Program-made: the position numbers and the translations under genes
Origin: Clostridia bacterium
GTDB lineage: Bacteria > Bacillota > Clostridia > Christensenellales > Aristaeellaceae
Assembly (NCBI GenBank): GCA_017410455.1
Contig: JAFQQT010000061.1
Span: forward strand, 1-34,535
Direction of reading: 5' to 3'
Length of the DNA stretch: 34,535 nucleotides
Shown here: positions 7,431 to 14,167 of the stretch, piece after piece
How positions within the stretch are numbered: the stretch's first letter is position 1
Layout of the letters: every line of letters begins with the position of its first letter
The notes under the pieces: generated by a model
The model's database searches: none
The model's input: only the letters and a program-made list of their open reading frames with translations
What the model was told of the DNA's origin: nothing

Positions 7431-7678
7431 GGGCGCTGCCCCGTGACAGGGCGGCTCCCTCAGACCATCAAAAAAGCCCGCAACCGCAGAGAATCCGGCG
7501 CGAAGGCCGGATTCTCTGCTTCCTGCGTTGGCTGCAGCTGCAAATCCGGTCATTTACCGCGAAGTAAACTCCCGGATTTGCAGCTTTACCGCCTTGGCTT
7601 GCAGACTTATTTGAAGGTCTGCAAATCATCGACTTTGTCGATGCTTTGAGGGAGCTGCCCCGTGACAGGGCGGCTCCC
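7431..7678. repeat. Hairpin array flanked by two near-identical terminator stems
   Basis: The 29-nt sequence GGGAGCTGCCCCGTGACAGG (first 20 bases) occurs at 7650-7678 and, with one base changed, at 7431-7459. Each copy folds into an ~11-bp stem with a 7-nt loop. Between them lie four more stems: 7486-7499/7506-7519 (14 bp), 7536-7549/7572-7585 (14 bp, plus an inner TTTAC/GTAAA), 7599-7606/7617-7624 (8 bp) and 7627-7633/7637-7643 (7 bp). On the minus strand the 14-bp stem at 7486-7519 is followed within about 10 nt by a T6 run (7469-7474), so it can terminate DeoR transcription. The flanking stems may end transcription of the XRE gene. The element fills the space between two convergent genes. 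Confidence 0.75.
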
Positions 7679-7690
7679 ATTGCTGTGGTA

Positions 7691-8479
7691 TTATGCGTCG
7701 CTGCCCTCGGGCGCGGGAACAACGGTGACCTGCACGCCCAGCTCCTCCAGGCGCGTCAGCTCGTCCTCTACAGAGTTCCAGTCGGTGATGAGCGCATCGA
7801 AGGCGGCCGCGTCGCAGACCTTGACGAAGGCGTCTACGCCGATCTTGTGATGGGGCATCAGCAGCACGTTGCGGCGGCTGTTGCAGATGACCTGCCGCTG
7901 CAGGGTGGCAGTCTCGTCGGTGCCGTTGGAGAGGCCGAAGTCCGCCGTCAGCCCGCCGCCGGTGATGAAGGCCAGGTCGAAGTGGAGGTTGGCCATGAAG
8001 GCCGTGGCCATGCTGTCCACGATGGAGCCGGAGGAGCGCATGCGGCCCCCGGCGACGTAGACGTCGATGTTGGTGAAGGGGCGCAGGCGGGCGGCAAGGT
8101 CGGCATTGTTGACCACCAGGGTGCACTTGAGGTCCTGCGGCAGATGGCGCAGCATCAGGAAGCCGAAGCTGCCGCCGGTCATGTACACCATGTCGCCGGG
8201 GCGGATGAGGCTGACGGCGTGGGCGGCGATGCGGTCGTAGTTGTCGTAGATGGGCATCTCGTCGAAGTTGCGGTCCCGGGGCGGCAGGACGCTGACCTGC
8301 TGCGGGCGGATGGCGCCGCCGTGGGTGCGCTTGCACAGGCCCTGCTGCTCCAGGGCACGCAGGTCTCGGCGGGCGGATTCACTGGAGATGCTGTATCTGC
8401 GGGTCAGCTCGGCGATGGAAACCATGCCGTTCTCTTCGATCATCTGCGCGATCTCGCGCTGGCGTTCCTCGGCGTACAT
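7691..8479 (-). CDS. DeoR-family transcriptional regulator
   Basis: 262 residues. The N-terminal DeoR wHTH (residues ~1-57: ERQREIAQMIEENGMVSIAE, then SSESARRDLRALEQQGLCKR and the THGGA linker) is followed by a DeoRC sugar-phosphate sensing domain (residues ~75-235, including IRPGDMVYMTGGS and the ITGGGLTADFGLS loop). The open frame runs further upstream, but the ATG at 8479 has an AAGGAGG site and matches the usual family start. It has its own promoter with repeated CGTTTG half-sites. DeoR proteins generally repress sugar-catabolic genes and respond to a phosphorylated sugar. No obvious adjacent target operon exists, so it may act on itself and on distant genes. Confidence 0.92.
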   Translation of the reverse strand: MYAEERQREIAQMIEENGMVSIAELTRRYSISSESARRDLRALEQQGLCKRTHGGAIRPQQVSVLPPRDRNFDEMPIYDNYDRIAAHAVSLIRPGDMVYMTGGSFGFLMLRHLPQDLKCTLVVNNADLAARLRPFTNIDVYVAGGRMRSSGSIVDSMATAFMANLHFDLAFITGGGLTADFGLSNGTDETATLQRQVICNSRRNVLLMPHHKIGVDAFVKVCDAAAFDALITDWNSVEDELTRLEELGVQVTVVPAPEGSDA

Positions 8480-8491
8480 GGGCTGTCCTCC

Positions 8492-8566
8492 TTGCGTTTG
8501 GTTGGGAATGGTTGCGTTTGTGTGCGATCGCAGGACCATAATACCACACAAACGGGCATGTGTCAA
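8492..8566 (-). promoter_or_regulatory. Promoter and operator half-sites of the DeoR gene
   Basis: On the minus strand TTGACA (8566-8561), 17 bp, TATTAT (8543-8538). CGTTTGTGTG (8515-8524) and CACACAAACG (8545-8554) form a 10-bp dyad bracketing the -10. A further TTGCGTTTG (8492-8500) repeats TTGCGTTTG (8512-8520) exactly 20 bp away, two helical turns. Autoregulation by the DeoR protein is inferred. Confidence 0.8.
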
Positions 8567-8572
8567 CCCCGA

Positions 8573-8617
8573 AATCAAAACAAACCCACGCAAATCAACA
8601 TTGATGTGCGTGGGTTT
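8573..8617 (-). terminator. Terminator of the precorrin-6A reductase gene
   Basis: AAACCCACGCA (8582-8592) and TGCGTGGGTTT (8607-8617) form an 11-bp stem with further inner ATCAA/TTGAT pairing. On the minus strand it is followed by GTTTTGATTTC. It starts 5 nt after the stop of the gene. Confidence 0.85.
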
Positions 8618-8621
8618 ACGT

Positions 8622-9314
8622 TTATTTGCGGCCGTACATGACCACATGGACGCCCTTTTCCAGCGCGGGCACCACCATCTCGTGGAGGTAGCTCTTGTCC
8701 GTGGCGTCCCGGACGACGACGCCGGTGATGTTCTTCTGGTCGAAGAGGGCCATGGTCAGTTCGCGGGAGAAGGGGCCGTCCATGGCGATGATGTTGCCCT
8801 TGGGGTAGCCCAGCTGCAGGCAGGCGGCGACAGCCTCGGGCGTGGGGGTCACGCGGGGGAAGAGGCGGGTCATGTCCGTCTCCAGCGGCAGGTGCAGCAG
8901 GGGATCGCGGCCGATGCCCAGGAGCATGTTGCCCTTTTCGCGCTGGATGGCGGCGATGATGGCCTCGTGGGTGTCCACCCATTCGACGCTGTCGCGCCAG
9001 GCGTCCTCGATGTCCTCGAAGTGGACGCGCTCCCAGGGCAGCCCCAGTTCCTCGGCGGTGCGGCGGATGTTCTCCTGCGCCGTGACGGCATAGGGGTGAG
9101 TCGCGTCGACCAGGCGGTTGGGGGCCACCTCGCGCACCAGCGCCAGCATGCCCGCCGCGTCCAGCTTGCCCACATGGCACATCGTGCCGGGGGGCAACAG
9201 GCTCCGGGCGTACTCGCTGGTGACACTCATGAACACCTGCCGGCCACGCTGGCGCAGCATCCGGGCCGTGTGGCGGCTCTCAGGGGTGTTGCCGAAAATC
9301 AGGACGCGTTCCAT
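8622..9314 (-). CDS. cobK: Precorrin-6A (cobalt-precorrin-6A) reductase
   Basis: 230 residues. NADPH-dependent enzyme of cobalamin ring synthesis that reduces (cobalt-)precorrin-6A to -6B; also called CbiJ. The N-terminal nucleotide-binding start is ERVLIFGNTPESRHTA. The diagnostic VDATHPYAVTAQENI lies near residue 70. The C-terminal region has GRDPLLHLP and VVVRDATDKSY. Length is close to the usual ~250. Odd point: no other cobalamin gene is in the window and it sits alone between a DeoR gene and a translational GTPase, with its own consensus promoter and terminator. It may complement a cob cluster elsewhere in the genome, or be a remnant; the frame is intact. Confidence 0.9.
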   Translation of the reverse strand: MERVLIFGNTPESRHTARMLRQRGRQVFMSVTSEYARSLLPPGTMCHVGKLDAAGMLALVREVAPNRLVDATHPYAVTAQENIRRTAEELGLPWERVHFEDIEDAWRDSVEWVDTHEAIIAAIQREKGNMLLGIGRDPLLHLPLETDMTRLFPRVTPTPEAVAACLQLGYPKGNIIAMDGPFSRELTMALFDQKNITGVVVRDATDKSYLHEMVVPALEKGVHVVMYGRK

Positions 9315-9415
9315 ATCCGTTCACTCCATGTGCGCAAGGCGCCGGTTCTTTCATATCTGCAGCAGAACAACGCCCAGCGGAGGCTGCGCGTTGATTGAGT
9401 TACAGCGTTAACTGA

Positions 9416-9444
9416 ATTATATGTCCTGTTGCTGGAATTGTCAA
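9416..9444 (-). promoter_or_regulatory. Consensus promoter of cobK
   Basis: Minus strand TTGACA (9444-9439), 17-bp spacer, TATAAT (9421-9416): both hexamers perfect. A dyad AGTTA-n6-TAACT (9398-9413) lies across the predicted start point and could be an operator. The ~95-nt leader is too short for a full cobalamin riboswitch and I see none. Confidence 0.85.
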
Positions 9445-9483
9445 GGCTGGTGCGTGAACCGGCAGCGCTGTGACGTGAATCGG

Positions 9484-9512
9484 TTGCACGGGCAACGGGA
9501 CTGTGATATACT
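9484..9512 (+). promoter_or_regulatory. Promoter of the TetM-like GTPase gene
   Basis: TTGCAC (9484-9489), 17 bp, TATACT (9507-9512). The -35 lies in a small dyad GTTGC-ACGG-GCAAC (9483-9496). It is divergent from the cobK promoter. Confidence 0.75.
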
Positions 9513-9541
9513 GTCGGGGAGGAATCTGTGGAGGTCAAGCG

Positions 9542-11482
9542 ATGAGAAACCTGCGCAACATCGGCGTCTTTGCCCACGTGGACGCTGGAAAGACGACCCT
9601 GTCCGAGCAGCTGCTGATGCACGCGGGGGCCATCCGCCGCATCGGCAGCGTGGATGAGGGCACCGCTCACACCGACCGGCTGCCCGTGGAGCAGCGGCGG
9701 GGCATCTCCGTCAAGTCCACCTGCGTGGGGCTGACCTGGCGGGGGACGGCCATCAACCTGATCGATACCCCCGGCCATGTGGATTTCGCCGCCGAGGTGG
9801 AGAGGAGCCTGTGGGCCCTGGATGCGGCGGTTCTGGTCATCTGTGCGGTGGAGGGCGTGCAGCCCCACACGGAGACGCTCTTCCATGCGCTGCGGGAGCA
9901 GCAGATCCCGGTGGTGCTCTTTCTCAACAAGACGGACCGGGAGGGTGCGGATGTGCAGCGGGTGCTGCAGCAGGTGAGGCGTCGGCTGGCGGCCGATGCG
10001 GTGCTGATGGCGGATGGCGAAGCCCTGGCGGAGGCTGTATGCGCGGCGGATGATGCGCTGCTGGAGAGCTACCTGGCTGGCGAAACGCCGGATGCTGCCT
10101 TCCTGCAGGCGCGGGCGGCGGAAATGACCTGCCAGGCGCAGCTCTGTCCGGTCTTTTGCGGTTCGGCGCTGCGGGATGTGGGCGTGGAGGCCCTGCTGGA
10201 TGCGCTGGTGGACATGCTGCCCGCGCCGGGGGGCGAGGACTCCGCCTCGCTGTGCGGCGTGGTGTTCGCTTCCCAGCAGGATCGGCTGCTGGGCCGGGGC
10301 GTGTGGGTACGCCTGTACTCCGGCAGGCTGGAAAACCGCGCACCGGTGACCCTGCCGGCGGGCATTGACCCGCTGACGGGCGAGGAACGCCTGGTGCAGC
10401 GCAAGATCACCCAGATCCGCGGCGTGGATGGCAGCGACGCCGGGAGCCTCACCGCTGGTGAGATCGGCGTGGTGTACGGCCTGGGGGATGTGGCCATCGG
10501 CCATGTGCTGGGGGATGGCAGCCTGCTGCCCCGCCGCGTGGAGCCAGGGCGGCTGCGTACGCCGCTGCTGGCCGTGCAGGTCGTGCCGGAAAAACCGGAG
10601 GAAATGCAGGCCCTGCGTGCCGCCTGCGCCGCCTTGGCAGGGGAGGATCCGCTGCTGCAGGTGCGCTATTCGAAGGCGCTGAACGAGCTGCAGCTGCACG
10701 TCATGGGCGCCATCCAGCTGGAGATCATCGCTGAGGAGCTGAAGGAGCGCTTCGCCCTGAACGTCAGCTTCTCCAAGCCGGCGGTCATCTATAAGGAAAC
10801 CATCGCGCAGGCGGCCTCGGGCTTTGTGGCCTACACCATGCCCAAGCCCTGCTGGGCCATCATGCGCTTTGAGATCGAACCCGCCCCGCGCGGCAGCGGC
10901 GTGACGTTCCGCTCCACCGTGCCGGTGCGGGATATCCTCCTGCGCTACCAGCATCAGGTGGAGCAGGCCCTGCCCCTGGCGCTCAATCAGGGCCGCCTGG
11001 GCTGGCAGGTGACGGACGTGAACATCACCCTTGTGGAGGGCAATCACCACCAGTTCCACACCCACCCGCTGGATTTCATCGTGGCGACCCCGTGGGGCAT
11101 TCAGGACGGCCTGCGCCGGGGCGGCTCAACGCTGCTGGAACCCATCCTGGAGTGCCATTTCCTGCTGCCGCCGGATTGCGTGGGCCGGGTGATGAGCGAC
11201 GTGGCGCTGATGCGCGGCGAGGTGACGGCGACGGAGACGGACGCGGACCGCGTGCTGCTCACGGCCCTTGTCCCCGTGGCCACCAGCGTTGACTATGCCA
11301 CCACCCTGGCCAGCGCCACCAGCGGGCGCGGCAGCATGAGCGTCCGCCTGCACGGCTACCGGGAGTGCCCGCTGGAGCTGGGCGCAACGGCTCCACGCCG
11401 CAATGTGGACCCGCTGGACACGGCCAGGTACATCCTCGCGGCCCGCAGCGCCCTGGAGGGCGGGATCTTTGATCTGGAGTGA
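9542..11482 (+). CDS. TetM/EF-G-like translation factor GTPase
   Basis: 646 residues (TetM 639). All GTPase motifs are present: AHVDAGKTT (G1), RGISVK (G2), DTPGH (G3), NKTD (G4), GSAL (G5). EF-G-like domains II-V follow. It belongs to the ribosome-protection branch by length and by the domain IV/V region GGSTLLEPIL. However, the domain IV tip that in TetM reads YYSPVSTP and displaces tetracycline is here HHQFHTHP (residues 502-509): every residue before the final Pro except possibly one Ser/Thr position differs. So resistance is doubtful and a housekeeping or stress role at the ribosome is as likely. The ATG at 9542 has a GGAGG site 7 nt before it. It is followed after 7 nt by a GNAT gene, likely one operon. 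Confidence 0.88.
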   Translation: MRNLRNIGVFAHVDAGKTTLSEQLLMHAGAIRRIGSVDEGTAHTDRLPVEQRRGISVKSTCVGLTWRGTAINLIDTPGHVDFAAEVERSLWALDAAVLVICAVEGVQPHTETLFHALREQQIPVVLFLNKTDREGADVQRVLQQVRRRLAADAVLMADGEALAEAVCAADDALLESYLAGETPDAAFLQARAAEMTCQAQLCPVFCGSALRDVGVEALLDALVDMLPAPGGEDSASLCGVVFASQQDRLLGRGVWVRLYSGRLENRAPVTLPAGIDPLTGEERLVQRKITQIRGVDGSDAGSLTAGEIGVVYGLGDVAIGHVLGDGSLLPRRVEPGRLRTPLLAVQVVPEKPEEMQALRAACAALAGEDPLLQVRYSKALNELQLHVMGAIQLEIIAEELKERFALNVSFSKPAVIYKETIAQAASGFVAYTMPKPCWAIMRFEIEPAPRGSGVTFRSTVPVRDILLRYQHQVEQALPLALNQGRLGWQVTDVNITLVEGNHHQFHTHPLDFIVATPWGIQDGLRRGGSTLLEPILECHFLLPPDCVGRVMSDVALMRGEVTATETDADRVLLTALVPVATSVDYATTLASATSGRGSMSVRLHGYRECPLELGATAPRRNVDPLDTARYILAARSALEGGIFDLE

Positions 11483-11489
11483 TATCGCA

Positions 11490-11939
11490 ATGAACGACAT
11501 GGAGATCCGGCTGATGACCCCTGATGATTACGACGCCGTGCATGACCTCTGGCTGCACACCCCCGGCATGGGCCTGAACGCCACCGACGACAGCCGCGAG
11601 GGCATTGCCCGGTACCTGCGGCGCAACCCGACCACCTGCTTCGTGGCGGCGCGGGAGGGGTGCATCGTCGGGGTGATCATGGCCGGACATGACGGGCGGC
11701 GCGGGTACATCTACCACACGGCGGTGCGGCCGGAATGCCGCCGGCAGGGCATTGCTGCGCAGCTGGTGCGGCACGCGCTGGACGCGCTGGAGGCCGAGGG
11801 CATCCACAAGGTGGCGCTGGTGGCCTTCGCGCGCAATGAGCAGGGCAATGCCTTCTGGGAGCGCATGGGCTTCACACGCCGGGACGACCTGACCTACCGC
11901 AACCGGAGCATCCATGAACTGACGCGCATCGACACCTGA
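11490..11939 (+). CDS. GNAT-family N-acetyltransferase
   Basis: 149 residues. The acetyl-CoA binding motif is HTAVRPECRRQGIAAQLVRH (R-R-Q-G-I-A, residues ~73-92), preceded by the beta-strand VGVIMAGHDG and followed by NAFWERMGFTRR. The ATG at 11490 is used (GGAGTGAT just upstream, overlapping the stop of the GTPase gene); the Met three codons later (11499) is an alternative. It begins 7 nt after the TetM-like GTPase and is probably cotranscribed. A target in the translation apparatus would fit the context but is not shown; RimI-like specificity cannot be assigned. Confidence 0.87.
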   Translation: MNDMEIRLMTPDDYDAVHDLWLHTPGMGLNATDDSREGIARYLRRNPTTCFVAAREGCIVGVIMAGHDGRRGYIYHTAVRPECRRQGIAAQLVRHALDALEAEGIHKVALVAFARNEQGNAFWERMGFTRRDDLTYRNRSIHELTRIDT

Positions 11940-11946
11940 AATGCAT

Positions 11947-11986
11947 GAAAAGCCCCTCCGCACCGATGCGTTCGTGCGGAGGGGCT
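11947..11986. terminator. Bidirectional terminator between convergent genes
   Basis: AGCCCCTCCGCAC (11951-11963) pairs perfectly with GTGCGGAGGGGCT (11974-11986), 13 bp with a 10-nt loop. The T run (TTTT) is on the minus strand, so it best serves the SDR gene, and can also stop the GNAT transcript. Confidence 0.85.
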
Positions 11987-11999
11987 GCTGCGTGCCGGA

Positions 12000-12710
12000 T
12001 CATTCGCTGAGCGTCCAGCCGTGGTCGCCGTGGTAGATCATCTGCCGGGTCATGCCGCCGTCGATGACGATGTTCTCGCCTGTGATGAACCCGGCCTTCT
12101 CCGAGGCCAGGAACAGCGCCATGTGGGCGATATCCAGCGGATGGCCGACGCGCCCGGCGGGCTGCTGGGTGGCGTCGGGGCCGTCGTATACGGTGTATGC
12201 CGTGTCGATCCAGCCGGGGGAGATGGAGTTGACGCGCACCTTGCCCCGCAGGCTCACGGCCAGCGCGTGGGTCAGGGCGTGGATGCCGCCCTTGGCCGCC
12301 GTGTAGGACTCGGTGCAGGGCTGGCTCATCCGGTCGCGGCTGGAGGAGATATTCAGGATGGATGCGCCGGGCGCGAAGTGCGGCAGGAAGAGCTTTGTGA
12401 GGTAGAACGCTGCCGTCACGCCCACGTTCAGCGCGCGGGTGAAATCCTCCCAGCTGCAGTCGGGCAGACCCTTCATCAGCGGGGGCGCGTTGTTGATGAG
12501 CACATCGATGCGCCCGTGATCGGCGATGACCCGGGCGGCGAAGCGCTCCAGTGTGGCCCTGTTGCCCACATCGCCCACGAAGTACGGGTTCTCACGCACG
12601 TCGATCATGCAGACGATGGCGCCTGCCCGGGCGAACTCCTCGCAGATGCAGCGGCCGATGCCGCCTGCGCCGCCGGTCACCACGACGACCTTGTCAGAGA
12701 ATGTTCCCAT
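12000..12710 (-). CDS. SDR-family oxidoreductase
   Basis: 236 residues. Classical short-chain dehydrogenase/reductase: TGGAGGIG cofactor loop (residues ~12-19), NNAP in place of the usual NNAG, an SSS catalytic Ser region, YTAAK (catalytic Tyr and Lys), PGWIDT after the active site, and a C-terminal ENIVIDGGM. These give an NAD(P)-dependent alcohol/ketone reductase; substrate unknown. The ATG at 12710 with a GAGGTG site is preferred over the longer frame, which would put about 46 non-homologous residues before the Rossmann fold. It lies 65 nt downstream of the YitT gene on the same strand, and the two may be cotranscribed. Confidence 0.92.
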   Translation of the reverse strand: MGTFSDKVVVVTGGAGGIGRCICEEFARAGAIVCMIDVRENPYFVGDVGNRATLERFAARVIADHGRIDVLINNAPPLMKGLPDCSWEDFTRALNVGVTAAFYLTKLFLPHFAPGASILNISSSRDRMSQPCTESYTAAKGGIHALTHALAVSLRGKVRVNSISPGWIDTAYTVYDGPDATQQPAGRVGHPLDIAHMALFLASEKAGFITGENIVIDGGMTRQMIYHGDHGWTLSE

Positions 12711-12730
12711 AATGCACCTCGTTTCGTGAA

Positions 12731-12774
12731 CTCCTGAAATATACCGCAAAAGATGAGTTCCTGTAATATACCTC
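12731..12774. repeat. Two copies of a CTCCTGAAATATACC-like 17-mer
   Basis: 12731-12747 and 12758-12774 share the pattern YTCCTGWAATATACCKC, 27 bp apart, filling the gap between the YitT and SDR genes. A third, closely similar copy lies at 19671-19687. Function unknown; a protein-binding site or dispersed repeat. Confidence 0.45.
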
Positions 12775-12775
12775 G

Positions 12776-13645
12776 TTATTCGGCGTGCTTGCTGATGGAG
12801 AAACCCCGCCCGTGCACCTCCGTCACCTTGGAAACGATCATGAAGCATTCCGGGTCGATCTCGTGCACCAGGCGCTGGAGCTTGACCAGCTCGCGGCTGG
12901 AAACGACACTCATGACCACCTCGGTGGGGCTGTGCAGATAGCCGCCCTCGCCATGCAGGAGCGTCACGCCGCGGTCCACATCGTTGAGGATGGCAGCGCT
13001 GATCTGGCGGGATCGGGTGGATATGACCTTCACCTCCGTGCGGCTGGCGCCCAGCAGCAGCATCTTGTCCAGCATGACGGTGTAGATGATGGCCAGGATG
13101 ATGCCGTAGAGCACCGCTTCCACCGGCGCGCCGAAGGCCAGCTGCAGCAGCAGGATGCAGAAGTCCAGCACATACATGCTCACCGAAACCGGCACGCGCA
13201 GATACTTCTGCAATACCAGCAGGGGGATCTCCACCCCGCCGGTGGACGCGCCCGCCCGGATGACGATGCCCAGCGAAATGCCGATGCCCAGGCCAAAGAA
13301 GACCGTGTTGAGCAGCAGATCCTCCGTGAGGACAAAGTCGCCCAGCAGGCGGTCAAACAGCTCCAGGAAGATCGGGTACAGGAAGGAGCTGGCCACCGTT
13401 GCCAGCGCCACCCGCCGCCCCAGCAGCCACCAGCCCAGCAGCAGCATCAGGATGTTGAACACCAGCACGAAGGCGGATACTGGCAGGCCGGTCAGCCGCT
13501 CCACCACCATGGCCAGGCCCGTGGTGCCGCCGGTGATCAGGTGGTCGGTGGACAGGAGGAAGATGCGCACCGTCAGCGCGTAGAGGAGGTTGCCCACAAG
13601 GATCATCCCGGCGGGCAGCAGATTGTTCAGCTTCAGTTTCTTCAT
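12776..13645 (-). CDS. YitT-family membrane protein (DUF161 plus DUF2179)
   Basis: 289 residues. Five to six membrane helices in residues ~10-200, including LITGGTTGLAM and RAGASTGGVEI, the duplicated G-rich motif of the YitT family. A soluble C-terminal DUF2179 domain follows (ISAAILNDVDRGVTLLHGEG, residues ~215-285). The ATG at 13645 starts the family-typical KKL...NNLLPAGMI and is preferred to the in-frame ATG 22 codons upstream; the ribosome site is GGGGG-type and moderate. YitT proteins are inner-membrane and suspected transporters, but no substrate is established. Downstream in the same direction lies the SDR gene. Confidence 0.93.
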   Translation of the reverse strand: MKKLKLNNLLPAGMILVGNLLYALTVRIFLLSTDHLITGGTTGLAMVVERLTGLPVSAFVLVFNILMLLLGWWLLGRRVALATVASSFLYPIFLELFDRLLGDFVLTEDLLLNTVFFGLGIGISLGIVIRAGASTGGVEIPLLVLQKYLRVPVSVSMYVLDFCILLLQLAFGAPVEAVLYGIILAIIYTVMLDKMLLLGASRTEVKVISTRSRQISAAILNDVDRGVTLLHGEGGYLHSPTEVVMSVVSSRELVKLQRLVHEIDPECFMIVSKVTEVHGRGFSISKHAE

Positions 13646-13754
13646 AATGGCGTTGCCCCCTGCGTACATTGCACTGAACGCATTATACCACGCCGGGGAA
13701 GCCTTGTACATGCAATTTTCGTGGGTTTTCGCAGAAAAATCCTTTGGGAATGGG

Positions 13755-13811
13755 TTGACAAATCCGGCAGAAGGTGGTATATTATCAACGCAGTTAGGCT
13801 GAACTAACTGC
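13755..13811 (+). promoter_or_regulatory. feo operon promoter with DtxR-type operator
   Basis: TTGACA (13755-13760), 17 bp, TATATT (13778-13783). Directly after it, GCAGTTAG (13790-13797) and CTAACTGC (13804-13811) form an 8-bp dyad with a 6-bp centre. The core TTAG-n6-CTAA matches the binding sites of iron/manganese repressors of the DtxR/IdeR family. Iron-dependent repression is inferred from this and from the genes controlled. Confidence 0.85.
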
Positions 13812-13833
13812 TGGAAAGGTTCAGGTGATCAGC

Positions 13834-14046
13834 ATGAATCTGAGCAAGGCTGTCGAGGGTCAGGAGTACATCATCCGGGATATTGCTGCCGATGATGAGG
13901 AGATGGAAGCTTTCCTGTTCTCCCTGGGCTGCTACAGCGGGGAACCGATCACGGTCGTGTCCCGCCGCCGCAGCGGCTGCGTGGTGTCCATCAAGGATGC
14001 GCGCTACAACATCGACATGGATCTGGCAAGCGCCATTATCGTATAA
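13834..14046 (+). CDS. feoA: Ferrous iron transport protein A
   Basis: 70 residues, a small cytosolic SH3-fold protein that supports FeoB. Features are MNLSKAVEGQEYIIRDI, the FSLGCYSGEPITVVSRR strand pair and the C-terminal YNIDMDLASAI, which match FeoA order. Two starts are possible: GTG at 13825 (GGAAAGG site) and ATG at 13834. The ATG is chosen because AGGTGATC, a full match to the 3' part of the anti-Shine-Dalgarno complement, precedes it and because FeoA proteins normally begin with this MxL motif. It is first in the iron operon. Confidence 0.93.
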   Translation: MNLSKAVEGQEYIIRDIAADDEEMEAFLFSLGCYSGEPITVVSRRRSGCVVSIKDARYNIDMDLASAIIV

Positions 14047-14108
14047 GCCTGCACAGGCCCGCATTCCTCGGGGGACGCAAGGAACCCGGGGTTGTATTTG
14101 GCCGGATG

Positions 14109-14124
14109 GTTAGCTGAGATTAAC
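14109..14124. promoter_or_regulatory. Possible second metal-repressor site between feoA and feoB
   Basis: GTTAGCTGAGATTAAC is a near-dyad (GTTA...TAAC) resembling the operator before feoA, followed by a further GTTAG at 14129. No promoter hexamers are obvious here. Weak evidence. Confidence 0.3.
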
Positions 14125-14167
14125 TGAAGTTAGAAGTGACAAATCGATCCTGAGGAGGAGAATCCCC

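Noticed and set aside
7443-7649. Small plus-strand ORF inside the hairpin array
   Set aside because: No ribosome site, and its sequence is explained by the inverted repeats.
9315-9415. Cobalamin riboswitch before cobK
   Set aside because: The leader is under 100 nt and lacks recognisable conserved B12-box sequence.
9542-11482. Tetracycline resistance gene
   Set aside because: The GTPase fold is right but the drug-displacing loop of domain IV is not conserved, so resistance is not claimed.
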